Shown here piece by piece: positions 9,705-18,299 of a DNA stretch of 64,000 bases (positions within the stretch are counted from its first letter, which is position 1; each line of letters starts with the position of its first letter). The translations under genes and the position numbers were made by a program. The notes beneath the pieces were generated by a model. It searched no databases. It worked only from the letters and a program-made list of their open reading frames with translations, and was not told where the DNA came from. This DNA is from Nocardia acidivorans NBRC 108247 (lineage in GTDB: Bacteria > Actinomycetota > Actinomycetes > Mycobacteriales > Mycobacteriaceae), in assembly GCF_001625085.1 (NCBI RefSeq), contig NZ_BDAW01000013.1, positions 164,938-228,937 on the forward strand, written 5' to 3'.

Positions 9705-10025
9705 ATGCCATTCGAAGTCAACCCCGACGGCCTCCGCGCCGCCGCGGGCGCGCTTGCCCTGCTCCCCGGCGATATAGACCAAGCTCCCCGCCTCGGCGCA
9801 GCACCGGTTGCCGCGAAGATGCCGGGCTCAGCGGCAGGAGCCGCCCTGGCTCAGTCCGACAACCTGAGCCGCAAGGCCAAGGACCTCCTGAAGGCCCGCT
9901 TCAACGAATTCTCGGCCACCCTCGTCATAGCCGCCGACACCTATCGAGGCACGGATACCGAGGCGGCCAACCGCATCGCCGCCCTCACCGACATCAACTC
10001 CGGCGATCCCCACGCAGGCCGCTGA
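9705..10025 (+). CDS. EspC-like type VII secretion-associated protein
   Basis: 106 residues. The pattern [20 protein letters not shown], a central helical stretch, then [18 protein letters not shown] matches the EspC/DUF2580 family: two-helix proteins co-exported with a larger partner by ESX machines. The YxGxDxxAA motif probably holds the C-terminal secretion signal (YxxxD/E). Its stop shares a base with the next start (TGATG), so it is coupled to the larger protein, as expected for a heterodimeric secretion pair. Confidence 0.8.
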   Translation: MPFEVNPDGLRAAAGALALLPGDIDQAPRLGAAPVAAKMPGSAAGAALAQSDNLSRKAKDLLKARFNEFSATLVIAADTYRGTDTEAANRIAALTDINSGDPHAGR

Positions 10026-11386
10026 TGCCCACCCCACTCGATGTACTGAAATGGGACGTATCCGGCTACGCCACCACCGCGACCAACGCCACCCAAATCG
10101 CCGACGCCATAGTCAAAGCCTCCGGCACCATGCACGCCACCATCCTCGACCTCCTCTGGCAGGGCACAGCCCGTCAATCCGCCGAGGCCAAAGCCGACGC
10201 CGAACAAACCCAAATGCGCGCCATCGCCACCGCTTACGACGACCTGGCCACGGCATGCGCCGGAGCGGCAAGCACCATGGCCGACCCGATCGCCACCATC
10301 AAGTCGATCATCCTCAACTACGTCCACCCACCGGTTTCCATCGGCGACGACTGGTCCATCGAGGGCGTAGAAGACTGGAATTCCGAAGCAGGAGTACAGC
10401 TTTCCCGCCTGGCAGGCCTGGCCTCCACCCTCTTCGCCGCCGATGCAGAATGGGGTGCGAAGATCGCCGCGGCCAACAGCGAACTCGAAGCCATGGCCCC
10501 GGCCAACGCATTGGCCGCCGCCAACGCCGTCATCCAGGCGGACAAGAAGAACGACACCCGAGCCGACCCGGAACGAATCCGCACCTCGGCCGCGGCCTTC
10601 CAGCAGGTCTTCGGCCGACTGCCGACCACCGCGACCGATTGGTCGACCGCGGAGGTGCTCAACCCGAACAGCTTCGACCCCAAATACAAGGATCACGACG
10701 CGAGAATCGTCGTCGGCCGGATCAATCCGGTGCCCGGGCAGGGTACCGTTCGCACGGCCCTGTATATCCCCGCGGCCGAGGTGACGAATTTCCCGGCATA
10801 CGATCTCGGCGACAATCGCAGCGAGAATGCGAATTTCGATCCTGAACACGCGCGCGTCACCATGTACGTCGACTACGAGAACGGAATAATCGTCGCTCGT
10901 CAGAATCCATCGGTCACCGTCCATGGCGATGTCGACGTGGCAACACCGAAGGTCGAGGCACAGCAATTGCACGACGGCTCGGTGCTCGTTCGCTACGACG
11001 CCACCAACCCCTTCGCCCCCGGTGCGCCGGTGGGACCGGAGATATCCGGCCACACCGTCAACGGCGAGCTGGTGCTGGCTCCGACCAGCGGTAATCCGGG
11101 TACTTCCCGAATCACCGCCGGTGGGCTGATCGGCGACTACCCCTCGGTCGAGATCTACCAGGACAATTCCGCAGGAAAGGGACGGCCCGTATTGATCGAC
11201 GCAGCTGACTCCGGCAGCCAGTGGGGACCATTGGCCAACCTCCCGTTCCATCACGAGGTCGGCGGCGGCACCGCCATGTTCGACCCGTTCAAGGCCGACT
11301 TCAGCCAGCCCGACTGGATGAAGAACGCCCCAACCAAACTGGGCAGCCCTGCCAGTCCACCCTCGATCGTGGTCGTGAACAAATGA
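10025..11386 (+). CDS. Type VII secreted partner protein with a conserved C-terminal domain
   Basis: 453 residues from ATG 10025. Residues 1-95 are helical and resemble the ESX partner domain (W-Q-G in LLWQGTARQSAEAKADAEQTQMRA, then AYDDLATACAGAAS). After a helical linker, a beta-rich region begins near residue 195 (FGRLPTTATDWSTAEVLNP) with a DYENGIIVARQNPSV block and VRYDATNPFAPG. From memory, this C-terminal part resembles mycobacterial proteins such as Rv2082; its activity is unknown and I see no classical toxin motif. There is no signal peptide, consistent with ESX export. The N-terminal domain is paralogous to that of the protein at 38657. Confidence 0.7.
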   Translation: MPTPLDVLKWDVSGYATTATNATQIADAIVKASGTMHATILDLLWQGTARQSAEAKADAEQTQMRAIATAYDDLATACAGAASTMADPIATIKSIILNYVHPPVSIGDDWSIEGVEDWNSEAGVQLSRLAGLASTLFAADAEWGAKIAAANSELEAMAPANALAAANAVIQADKKNDTRADPERIRTSAAAFQQVFGRLPTTATDWSTAEVLNPNSFDPKYKDHDARIVVGRINPVPGQGTVRTALYIPAAEVTNFPAYDLGDNRSENANFDPEHARVTMYVDYENGIIVARQNPSVTVHGDVDVATPKVEAQQLHDGSVLVRYDATNPFAPGAPVGPEISGHTVNGELVLAPTSGNPGTSRITAGGLIGDYPSVEIYQDNSAGKGRPVLIDAADSGSQWGPLANLPFHHEVGGGTAMFDPFKADFSQPDWMKNAPTKLGSPASPPSIVVVNK

Positions 11387-11691
11387 CACAGCAGACATCC
11401 GGACTGCAGAAACTCAAGTCCGACAACGTCTTCTGGAAATGGGCAACCATCACGCTGCCCCTGGCTATCGCCTTGGAAGCGGCGTTGTTCGGTGCGGTAG
11501 TCGCCGCGATCACCGATTCCGACCCCACAGCCGATCCATCGCGCCATCTATTGTTCGGCATAGTGTCCGCCGCTATGGGGATCGCCACCGTAATGCTTTG
11601 GCGTAGAAACACATCCCCCACCCGAGGCGCGGCATTCGGCGTCGGTGGCGGCCTGGCCTTTCTCGTCATCTTCTGGCTGGTGACCCTATGA
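11383..11691 (+). CDS. Small multi-pass membrane protein
   Basis: 102 residues with three hydrophobic segments: WATITLPLAIALEAALFGAV, LLFGIVSAAMGIATVMLW and GAAFGVGGGLAFLVIFWLV. It overlaps the secreted protein's stop by ATGA and the next start likewise, so it belongs to the same operon. The family is not recognised. A role as membrane-embedded immunity or export accessory to the preceding effector-like protein is only a positional inference. Confidence 0.7.
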   Translation: MTQQTSGLQKLKSDNVFWKWATITLPLAIALEAALFGAVVAAITDSDPTADPSRHLLFGIVSAAMGIATVMLWRRNTSPTRGAAFGVGGGLAFLVIFWLVTL

Positions 11692-11969
11692 CCACCCCCC
11701 TGAGTCATGCCCTCGCCCCCGGTTCCTACGGCCCGGAAAGCTTCCTCGCGACCGTCGCCGGACTCCTCTGCATAGCAGCCCCTTTCACGGGCTGGGCCCC
11801 GAACGACGCCTGGTGGTGTTTCTTCGCACCCGCCATCGCGGGCATCGTGCTGATCTTCTTCGCCGGACCGGCCCGCCGAGTCGGCATCGGATTCCTCTGC
11901 GCCACAGCAGGATTCCTGATCACGATATTCGCTTTCCTCGGCGGCTTGGCGGTCGGCCATCTCTTCTGA
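11688..11969 (+). CDS. Small membrane protein, last gene of the EspC cassette
   Basis: 93 residues with three hydrophobic stretches (FLATVAGLLCIAAPFTGW, WWCFFAPAIAGIVLIFFAG, IGFLCATAGFLITIFAFLGG). It is coupled to the preceding membrane protein by ATGA. It resembles generic small actinobacterial membrane proteins with no assigned function. A hairpin follows 33 bases after the stop. Confidence 0.7.
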   Translation: MTTPLSHALAPGSYGPESFLATVAGLLCIAAPFTGWAPNDAWWCFFAPAIAGIVLIFFAGPARRVGIGFLCATAGFLITIFAFLGGLAVGHLF

Positions 11970-12001
11970 TCACATGCACCGAGGACGAACGATGCACGAG
12001 A

Positions 12002-12024
12002 GCCGCGACGGTACGCGTCGCGGC
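12002..12024. terminator. GC-rich hairpin after the EspC cassette
   Basis: A perfect 8-bp stem GCCGCGAC / GTCGCGGC with a seven-base loop, followed by ACTTCTCATT. It lies between convergent genes and the T content is weak. Confidence 0.55.
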
Positions 12025-12149
12025 ACTTCTCATTGTGGAAGCGGTGGCACGCCGAGAGTCGCGATCATCGATCTGGACGGTCTCAATTTCCCCTGCGCGC
12101 CTTCCTTATTGCGACCGGCGTCAGCCTCCGAGACCACCGTTCCGACTGC

Positions 12150-13136
12150 TCAGCGCGCCGTCACCGGCTGAAGCGCCGCGAGGAAACGCTCTTCATCCAG
12201 GATGTGGATGGACTGCCCCTGAGCGCGGAGGTAGGCCGCGCGGTGGGCTTTGGTGGTGGTGAAGGCGGAGGCGTCGGTGCCGGTGAAGCCGTCGCCGATC
12301 ACCAGGCAGGTGGTGCGTTTGGTGACGTTTTTGGCGGGGGTGGCGCCGCAGGCGGCGATGATGTTCCAGGCTTCCTGACGGGTGAGGGTGGCGAGATCAC
12401 CTGTGAAGACGACCGTTTGGCCGTACAGGGGGTGGGTGGGGTCGGTGCCGGTTATTTCCGGCATCACCAGTTCCTCACGGGCGAAGAAGGATCGGCGAGG
12501 GCGAGGGGTTTCGGTTCGGAGGGTCTCCGAGCGGCGAGGTTCCGTCCGACGCGGGGTGGTTGAGCGCGGGCGATAGGGGCGATCATTTCCGAGGCGTTCG
12601 AGGTCACCGAGGGAATCGACGCCTGTACGGGCCGCCAGTGCCAGGACGATATCCGCGGCGGCCCTCGCATCGGCTGCGGCGTCGTGGTGGGTCAGCAGCG
12701 AGATATCCAGTGCGTCAGCGACATCGGGCAGGCGATAGCTGTCGAGATCGAGGTGGCGTCGGGACATCGCCAGGCTGCAACTGAAATCCCAGTTCGGGGC
12801 GGGGATTTCGCTGTGGCGGCAGGCTTCGCGGATGGCGCCACTGTCGAATCCGGCGTTGTGGGCCACCAGGGGGAGGTCGGCGACAACCTCGAGGACTTCG
12901 GGGAAGCGTTCGGCGAAGACGGGCTGATCCGCCACCATCATGGGCGAAATACCGTGTACGCGAATGTTGTGGCGCGAGAAGAAATCCACGGAGCGCGGTG
13001 GGCGGCACAGCCAGGAGTGGGTGGCCAGGCGTACGCCGTCACGAACGATCGCCACGCCGACGGCGCAGATGCTGCCGCGGGAGGAGTTGGCGGTCTCGAC
13101 GTCGAGGGCCGCGAAGGAGAGTCCGGGCATCGTCAC
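12150..13136 (-). CDS. DEDDh 3'-5' exonuclease with C-terminal BRCT domain
   Basis: 328 residues. The N-terminal 170 residues are a DnaQ-like exonuclease: ExoI is ALDVETANSSRGSI (Asp-Glu variant), ExoII is LVAHNAGFDSGAI and ExoIII is HHDAAADARAAADI with the catalytic His and Asp. A Pro/Arg/Thr-rich linker follows, then a BRCT domain (LYGQTVVFTGDLATLTRQEAWNIIAACGATPAKNVTKRT) near residues 235-320. Exo-BRCT fusions act in DNA repair or processing; the BRCT may bind phosphoprotein or DNA ends. The start overlaps the upstream gene's stop by ATGA, so the two are coupled. Confidence 0.9.
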   Translation of the reverse strand: MTMPGLSFAALDVETANSSRGSICAVGVAIVRDGVRLATHSWLCRPPRSVDFFSRHNIRVHGISPMMVADQPVFAERFPEVLEVVADLPLVAHNAGFDSGAIREACRHSEIPAPNWDFSCSLAMSRRHLDLDSYRLPDVADALDISLLTHHDAAADARAAADIVLALAARTGVDSLGDLERLGNDRPYRPRSTTPRRTEPRRSETLRTETPRPRRSFFAREELVMPEITGTDPTHPLYGQTVVFTGDLATLTRQEAWNIIAACGATPAKNVTKRTTCLVIGDGFTGTDASAFTTTKAHRAAYLRAQGQSIHILDEERFLAALQPVTAR

Positions 13137-13672
13137 CGCACCACGAGGGGCAGCGGGCGTGCGGCGAGACCTCCTTGTTCGACCAGGAAATGTCTTGCCG
13201 CCCGTAAGGATTCGAAATCCGACCAGGCGTCGGCCAGGTCAGCGATGCCGCGCGCCAAAACCAGTGCGTCGTAGACGATTTCATCCACCGCACACGGTGC
13301 CTGCCGGGCTTGTGCGGGGTGGACGAACTCCGGCCACTCCGGACGGATCGGCTTATTCGACTGCGCTGCTTGATATTCGGTGAACAGCGCGTCCACGGCC
13401 TCGACCTCGGCCCGCGCGGCGGCGAATGTCGCGTCGAGATCCACGACCGCAGTGGTGGCGACTTCCTCCGCAACCCCGTCGCACCACACCACGTCATACC
13501 CGGCGGTGAGCGCCCCGATGACCTCCGCATCATCAGCGGCAACCACCCAAGCGCCCGATAACCGCGAAAGCCCAATGACCCGACCGACATTCACATGCCA
13601 AACGACCAACCGGTCTCCCCTCTTGTCGAGCACTACTACAAGAGACAACACGGTCTGAGTCGCACTGGTCAT
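13133..13672 (-). CDS. Hypothetical protein coupled to the exonuclease gene
   Basis: 179 residues from ATG 13672, chosen because GGAG precedes it. The N-terminus is beta-rich with an exonuclease-like flavour (VLSLVVVLDKRGDRLVVWHV, VVAADDAEVIGAL), followed by charged helices. It has no motif that I can assign. It is co-transcribed with the DEDDh-BRCT exonuclease with overlapping stop and start, which suggests a partner or regulatory subunit. The 296 bases upstream, to the SEC-C gene, hold nothing recognisable. Confidence 0.65.
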   Translation of the reverse strand: MTSATQTVLSLVVVLDKRGDRLVVWHVNVGRVIGLSRLSGAWVVAADDAEVIGALTAGYDVVWCDGVAEEVATTAVVDLDATFAAARAEVEAVDALFTEYQAAQSNKPIRPEWPEFVHPAQARQAPCAVDEIVYDALVLARGIADLADAWSDFESLRAARHFLVEQGGLAARPLPLVVR

Positions 13673-13968
13673 GACGCTCCGAGGTCGCTGCGGATGCTCT
13701 GCACCGGACACCGTAGACCATGGGTCGGACAGACTCGCCGATTCGGGTAAGCAGACCCGGCGGTACCGAACGCTCGGACATCGACCATCAAGCAGCCGCC
13801 GGAGGCTCGGTACGGCAATCGGACTGGCGGTAGCCCTGGTCACCCTCGTCACAGGAGGGAGACGACGCGACTCGTGATCTGCCAACCGAAACCGGAAGCA
13901 GCGCAATTGGGTTCAGCGCTTGAAGTCGCTGCCGAATTCCCCTGATCATGCCCGACCCCGGAGCGGCT

Positions 13969-14997
13969 TCAGGTCGGTCGACCACAGCACTTCTTGTATT
14001 TCCGGGACGACCCACACCAACAGGACTCGTTTCGTCCAGGGGGCCAAGCGATGTCGCGGCCGAGACGGCTCAATTCCGCGGCATAAGCTGCGCGGGTATT
14101 CGACTGAAGCGGATCCCGGTCGTGGGCTGCCGCATACTCGGCCAAGCCCGCGACACCCGCCGCGGACACACGCAGAGACAGCCCGGAATCAGCTTCCCTG
14201 AGTTGACTTTCGACCGATGCACGATGCTCGACGTGACTGTCGTACTGATTCCGCAGTTCCGGCCATCGGCGCATCGCGGCGTCGAATTCTTCCTCCGGGA
14301 GATAGAACATCGACAGAGCTGTGGGACGTGCCGATGAGGAGCCGCGACGATCGATGCGGTCAGCCCAACTCCGACGCTGCTGCTCGGCCCAGCGGTCATC
14401 GGCGTCTTCGGGCAACCCGAGCGATTCCCGGACACGGCTGCGGCCGATCGCGAGTCGATATTCGCCGAACCCTTCCGCACCGTCGTCACCGATCAGTCGT
14501 TGCCGAGCCAATCCGGCTTCGAACCAGTGCAACGCCTCTTCCAGCGCTTCAACAGCTTCGAAAGCCTCAGCGACGGACTCGTAAATGGCGTAATCATCCG
14601 GGCCCTCGGCAAGGATCGTGTCGAGCATCGCCCGACCCGCGAGGGCGTCGTCGTACTCGAGCAGGAACAGCGCGTACCAAACCCGCGCATCACCGGCGAC
14701 CTCGCCGCCATCGGCGATCGCCGCGAGATGCAAACGGCGGGCGCGTTCCAATTCGCCTGCCATTGCCCAATATCCGGCTGCCTCATTGAGGTTCTGGGCA
14801 CGTTCGTCAGGGTCGGCTTCGGCGGCTTGCTCGAACTGAAGAGCGATTTCCCGTGGCGGCTGCGAGTGGAGACCGAGATCGGCCGCGTGGGAGTCCAACT
14901 CGTCCCGCAAACGCGCGTGTTCGGCGAGCAGCCGATCGTGTTCGCGTTCCAGGGCCCGCAGCTCTCGCCGCTCGGAAGCTGACATGTCGTCGGACAC
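13969..14997 (-). CDS. TPR-like protein with C-terminal SEC-C zinc motif
   Basis: 342 residues. An N-terminal coiled coil (RRELRALEREHDRLLAEHARL) is followed by helical TPR-like repeats (residues about 60-180: AAGYWAMAGELERARRLHLAA, YESVAEAFEAVEALEEALHWF). The last 15 residues carry the SEC-C metal motif CWCGSSRKYKKCC (CxCx8CC), best known from the SecA C-terminus and many unrelated proteins. It is cytoplasmic. SEC-C plus TPR proteins are often adaptors; the role here is unknown. Confidence 0.85.
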   Translation of the reverse strand: MSDDMSASERRELRALEREHDRLLAEHARLRDELDSHAADLGLHSQPPREIALQFEQAAEADPDERAQNLNEAAGYWAMAGELERARRLHLAAIADGGEVAGDARVWYALFLLEYDDALAGRAMLDTILAEGPDDYAIYESVAEAFEAVEALEEALHWFEAGLARQRLIGDDGAEGFGEYRLAIGRSRVRESLGLPEDADDRWAEQQRRSWADRIDRRGSSSARPTALSMFYLPEEEFDAAMRRWPELRNQYDSHVEHRASVESQLREADSGLSLRVSAAGVAGLAEYAAAHDRDPLQSNTRAAYAAELSRLGRDIAWPPGRNESCWCGSSRKYKKCCGRPT

Positions 14998-15104
14998 CGG
15001 GCACTCCTCTCGTCGTCCCCACGATAGTTTCCGAATAGGGTCGACACCGCCTCAACTTCCGTGGAACCAGCAATCCTCGGCATCACATCAGCTAATGTCG
15101 CCCC

Positions 15105-15768
15105 GTGGCCGGCATGCAGCAGCCCTCCCGCCGCGGACCACGTCGCAAGAGGCGGTCACCCTCCGCCTGCGCGCGACAATCGTCGGCACCGAGCCGCCAC
15201 TGTTCCGATGGCTGGACGCGCCCTCCGAGCTGTTCCTCAACAATCTGCGCGAGGCCATCGGCGCGTCCTTCGGCTGGGTCGACCGTGCCTCTCACGAATT
15301 CCGTTGTGGCCCAACCTTCGATGCCCGACTGTCGAGCGCTATATCTGCCCCGAGGCACTCGGCGACGGCGACACCGCGGTCCCCGAGGAACAGGTCCGCC
15401 TGGACGAACTGTTCTACACCCCGGGCGACACTCTGTTCTACCTCTACGATTTCGCCGATCTCTGGTTGCACCACATGGCGCTCGAGGAGAGCGGACCCCG
15501 CACAGCGAAGATGCCCCGAGCCCGCTGCGTCGGCGGTATGCGCGACTGCCCCGCGGACGTATACGGCGGGATAGCCAAGTACGAATACTGGTCTCGCAGA
15601 ACCGATCCATACGACGACGGCAAATCGTTCCGCTACGTCACACCGGAAGACATCATCACCGAATCCGACGACCCGGTACCGAGCCCCTTCGTCATCGAGG
15701 AGATCAACTGGGCTCTGGCCAGCCAGGTTCGGCCACGGCAGGGACTCGAAGTAGGACGATCCCATTGA
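15105..15768 (+). pseudogene. Frameshifted plasmid pRiA4b ORF-3-like gene
   Basis: Three frames are needed to read one protein. A first frame gives VAGMQQPSRRGPRRK. A second gives EAVTLRLRATIVGTEPPLFRW and a LREAIGASFGWVDRASHEFR helix. From about 15330 a third frame gives VERYICPEALGDGD, LFYLYDFADLWLHH and CVGGMRDCPADVYGG. The order and motifs (TLRVxL..PPIWRR-like start, YxYDFGDxWxH-like middle, Pro-x-Asp-x-Gly-Gly end) match the pRiA4b ORF-3 family. At least two frameshifts make it a likely pseudogene unless the read has errors. Confidence 0.75.
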
Positions 15769-15860
15769 GAAGAAAGTATATCAACGCCAGTTCTAGCTAC
15801 GTTTTTCCATGGATAAAGTGCAGTTAGTCGAGAGTTGGTCGACCTTTCGAAGGAGACCGC

Positions 15861-17045
15861 GTGAACTGGCCACCGCACCACAACGAAGATCGAATCTGGA
15901 ACCCACACCAGCGCCAAGGCTCGCGGGCGGACCGGACCCTCGAGCGGATCACGGTCGCGATTCCGCCCAGAATCGGCAAGCTCGACTACGACCCAACCGG
16001 CAGCGTTGCTCGAACCCACGAAGCGGCATTGATCGCGATCGCCCGCCTCGAGGCCGGATTCGGCGAGCATCTGGCGCCACTGGCCGACTTCCTGCTGCGT
16101 AGCGAGGCCGTCGCATCCTCCAAGATCGAACATATCGATGCCGGCTGGCGAGCCTTCGGTAAAGCTGTTGCGGGCGGCAAAGCCAGCGATGAGGCGAGGC
16201 CGCAACTGGCGGCGGTCAAGGCCCTGATCGCGATGGTCGATGCGGCCGGCGCGGGCACGATCCAGCTCGACGATCTACTCCAAGCACATCGGCTATTGAT
16301 GGCTGACTACACCTCTCGCGATGCGGGACAACTGCGCGATGTGCAGAACTGGATCGGCGGCAGCGACTACACGCCGATCAACGCCGCGCATATCCCGCCG
16401 CCCCCCGAACTGGTTCCCGAGTTGATCGCCGATCTGCTGGTCTTCGTCAACCGGGATGATCTGCCGATCCTCGCGCAGGCCGCCATCGCGCATGCCCAGT
16501 TCGAGTCCATTCATCCGTTCACCGATGGGAACGGACGCATCGCACGGGCACTGATCAGCGCTGTGTTGCGCCGCCGCGGCCTCACCCGCCGAGTGACCGT
16601 ACCGCTGGCATCGGTCATGCTGGCGGACACCGGCCGATACTTCATGCACCTCAACCGATTTCGCACTGGCGACGTCAACGCGTTCGTCGAATACCTCGCA
16701 GTCGGCGCAATCCATGCCAGCGAGGCAGCCCAGGACTCCGCGCTAGCCCTGGCCGACCTACCGAGGCGCTGGCGAGACATCGTTCGCCCCCGGACCAACT
16801 CGGCGGACGAAACCCTCCTCGCAGCCCTGCTCGAAACCCCAATCCTCAACGCCGACACCGCACAACGGATCGCCGGCACCACCGACGCCAGCACCTATCG
16901 GGCACTGGGAAGGTTGACCGACGCGGGGATTCTCGAACTCCTTTCGGAGAGCAACCGCAACCGCATCTGGGCAGCGACTGATGTGCTGGCAGAGCTGGAC
17001 GCGTTGAGCGCGGCGATTGGGCGGCGCACTATCGAGCACCTCTGA
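15861..17045 (+). CDS. Fic family protein (class II, AMPylase-like), left copy
   Basis: 394 residues from GTG 15861 after CGAAGGAG. Fic enzymes transfer AMP or another nucleotide moiety to target hydroxyls. The catalytic loop HPFTDGNGRIAR (near residue 218) is canonical HxFx(D/E)GNGRxxR. The N-terminal auto-inhibitory helix is present as SSKIEH (near residue 86), with His where (S/T)xxxE(G/N) expects Gly or Asn. The C-terminal 90 residues form a winged helix (NADTAQRIAGTTDASTYRALGRLTDAGIL), so self-regulation through DNA binding is possible. A paralogue of closely similar sequence lies at 61632; the two flank the defence island. Confidence 0.93.
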   Translation: MNWPPHHNEDRIWNPHQRQGSRADRTLERITVAIPPRIGKLDYDPTGSVARTHEAALIAIARLEAGFGEHLAPLADFLLRSEAVASSKIEHIDAGWRAFGKAVAGGKASDEARPQLAAVKALIAMVDAAGAGTIQLDDLLQAHRLLMADYTSRDAGQLRDVQNWIGGSDYTPINAAHIPPPPELVPELIADLLVFVNRDDLPILAQAAIAHAQFESIHPFTDGNGRIARALISAVLRRRGLTRRVTVPLASVMLADTGRYFMHLNRFRTGDVNAFVEYLAVGAIHASEAAQDSALALADLPRRWRDIVRPRTNSADETLLAALLETPILNADTAQRIAGTTDASTYRALGRLTDAGILELLSESNRNRIWAATDVLAELDALSAAIGRRTIEHL

Positions 17046-17199
17046 CGGATACCCGACCCAGCGCCTTCCTCGACGAGTTGCCGTCTACGACCTCCCCGCC
17101 GACTCAGCCCCGGACCATATGGTCCGCCACGACTCGATGCTCTCCGGCGGCGTCACGGTCTCATTGAAGTAGCAGGCGTCTTCTGCCTCGAACTACCGG

Positions 17200-17240
17200 C
17201 TGGAGGCTTCGAAGGCGATTCACGCCTCAGCCTCCAGTTT
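17200..17240. terminator. Bidirectional hairpin between Fic and the SseB-like gene
   Basis: A 9-bp outer stem CTGGAGGCT / AGCCTCCAG with an inner AGGCG / CGCCT pairing, then TTT. It lies between convergent genes. Confidence 0.7.
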
Positions 17241-17257
17241 CAGCATTGACAGGCGCG

Positions 17258-17965
17258 TCAGCCCGCCGGGTAAACCTGTGGCAGAGACTCGATTTCATGT
17301 CGGAAACCGTCGTCACCATTCGGATCGATGAAATACGTCTCCACCTGAAATTCCAATGCGAACGCCGAGGCGCTCTGGGCGATCGACTCCGCAATTTCCG
17401 AACGGGCAGCCGCAGTCCCCTGCGATTCATCGATACCGACCACGAAGACCGGCTGCGAATCACCGACCTGCATCAATCCGAACCTGGCCGACCGGACGGA
17501 ACCGGTCGACGACAGCCGCGTGGCAAGCGCGTCGAGGAATTCCTTCGGGCGCCGGGCAGGTTCACCGATTCGAACCTCGGATCCCGCCGCAGTACCGCTC
17601 GAACCTGCTTTCAGCCGGGCGACCCCGGCGGGCATGATCGGAAGGCCAGGGGCCGAACCACGCCAATTGAGGGCGATACCAATCTGTGTCGGCAACAATC
17701 CGGCTAGCTCGCGCATCAAGATCTTGATTCGCGGGATCTCACCTGCCGCACCGACCAATTGTTCCTCGCTCGAGTAGGCGGGAACGAAAGGGGCACCGTC
17801 GATTTCGGTCGTGGCGAAGCTCGCGGTCGCGCTATGCGCGGAATCGGCTACAACGGGGGCATAGACGATCTGATCTGGCATGGCGCTCAACAACTCTTCC
17901 CCTGAAATCCGCCCGGCCTTCGCCTCCACCAGCAGTCGCTCGAAATCGTTGTCAGGAAACGTCAT
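17258..17965 (-). CDS. SseB-like protein at the end of the type VII toxin operon
   Basis: 235 residues from ATG 17965, chosen because GAAGGGA sits seven bases upstream; ATG 17980 lacks this. The N-terminal half resembles the SseB N-terminal domain (FERLLVEAKAGRISGEELLSAM, then VYAPVVADS). The C-terminal part matches the SseB_C pattern (GSEVRIGEPARRPKEFLDALATRL, VFVVGIDESQG). SseB-domain proteins are common beside polymorphic toxins in actinobacteria, where they are suspected immunity or chaperone proteins. It overlaps the preceding small gene, so it is the last gene of the operon. Confidence 0.75.
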   Translation of the reverse strand: MTFPDNDFERLLVEAKAGRISGEELLSAMPDQIVYAPVVADSAHSATASFATTEIDGAPFVPAYSSEEQLVGAAGEIPRIKILMRELAGLLPTQIGIALNWRGSAPGLPIMPAGVARLKAGSSGTAAGSEVRIGEPARRPKEFLDALATRLSSTGSVRSARFGLMQVGDSQPVFVVGIDESQGTAAARSEIAESIAQSASAFALEFQVETYFIDPNGDDGFRHEIESLPQVYPAG

Positions 17966-18299
17966 TGTCGGTCCCTTCATCCAAGATGCGCCCGAGCGTC
18001 TCGACCTTCTCCTCGAAGTTCAGATTGACGATGCGCTGCTCTTCGAAGTCCTCCCGCACCAGATAGAAGTCGCTGATGTTCCGACCACCGACATACAGGC
18101 GATCGAACAGATCCTTGGCAATCGCGAGAGCCGCACCGTCCGACTCCTCCGAATCATCAAGGGCCGCACCGATCTCCGCAAACCGGGTACTCCATCCGAA
18201 GACTCGAGGATTCTGCGGTTCATCCCGCAGCTGAGTAAGAATCCGACCGACAGCCGACGCGGCGTCTACCCGCCGACGAGACAACGAATCGCTGATCAC
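17952..18299 (-). CDS. Putative immunity protein next to the type VII toxin
   Basis: About 115 residues if started at GTG 18299, whose GTGA overlaps the toxin stop; an ATG at 18344 would extend it into the toxin gene. It is acidic and largely helical (DAASAVGRILTQLRDEP, AIAKDLFDRLYVGG, EEKVETLGRILDEG). It belongs to no family I can name. Its size, acidity and position immediately after a polymorphic toxin are typical of cognate immunity proteins; this is inference from position. Confidence 0.6.
   Translation of the reverse strand: MISDSLSRRRVDAASAVGRILTQLRDEPQNPRVFGWSTRFAEIGAALDDSEESDGAALAIAKDLFDRLYVGGRNISDFYLVREDFEEQRIVNLNFEEKVETLGRILDEGTDNDVS

Noticed and set aside
9941..11398. Long reverse-strand ORF of 485 codons
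   Set aside because: It lies opposite the secreted partner gene, which is coupled to EspC and has a recognisable domain; the antisense product is Gly/Val-rich shadow sequence.
15861..17045. Fic gene with an adjacent small FicA-type antitoxin
   Set aside because: No short ORF with an inhibitory-helix motif lies next to either Fic gene; the SSKIEH helix is inside the Fic protein itself, so these are class II-type proteins.
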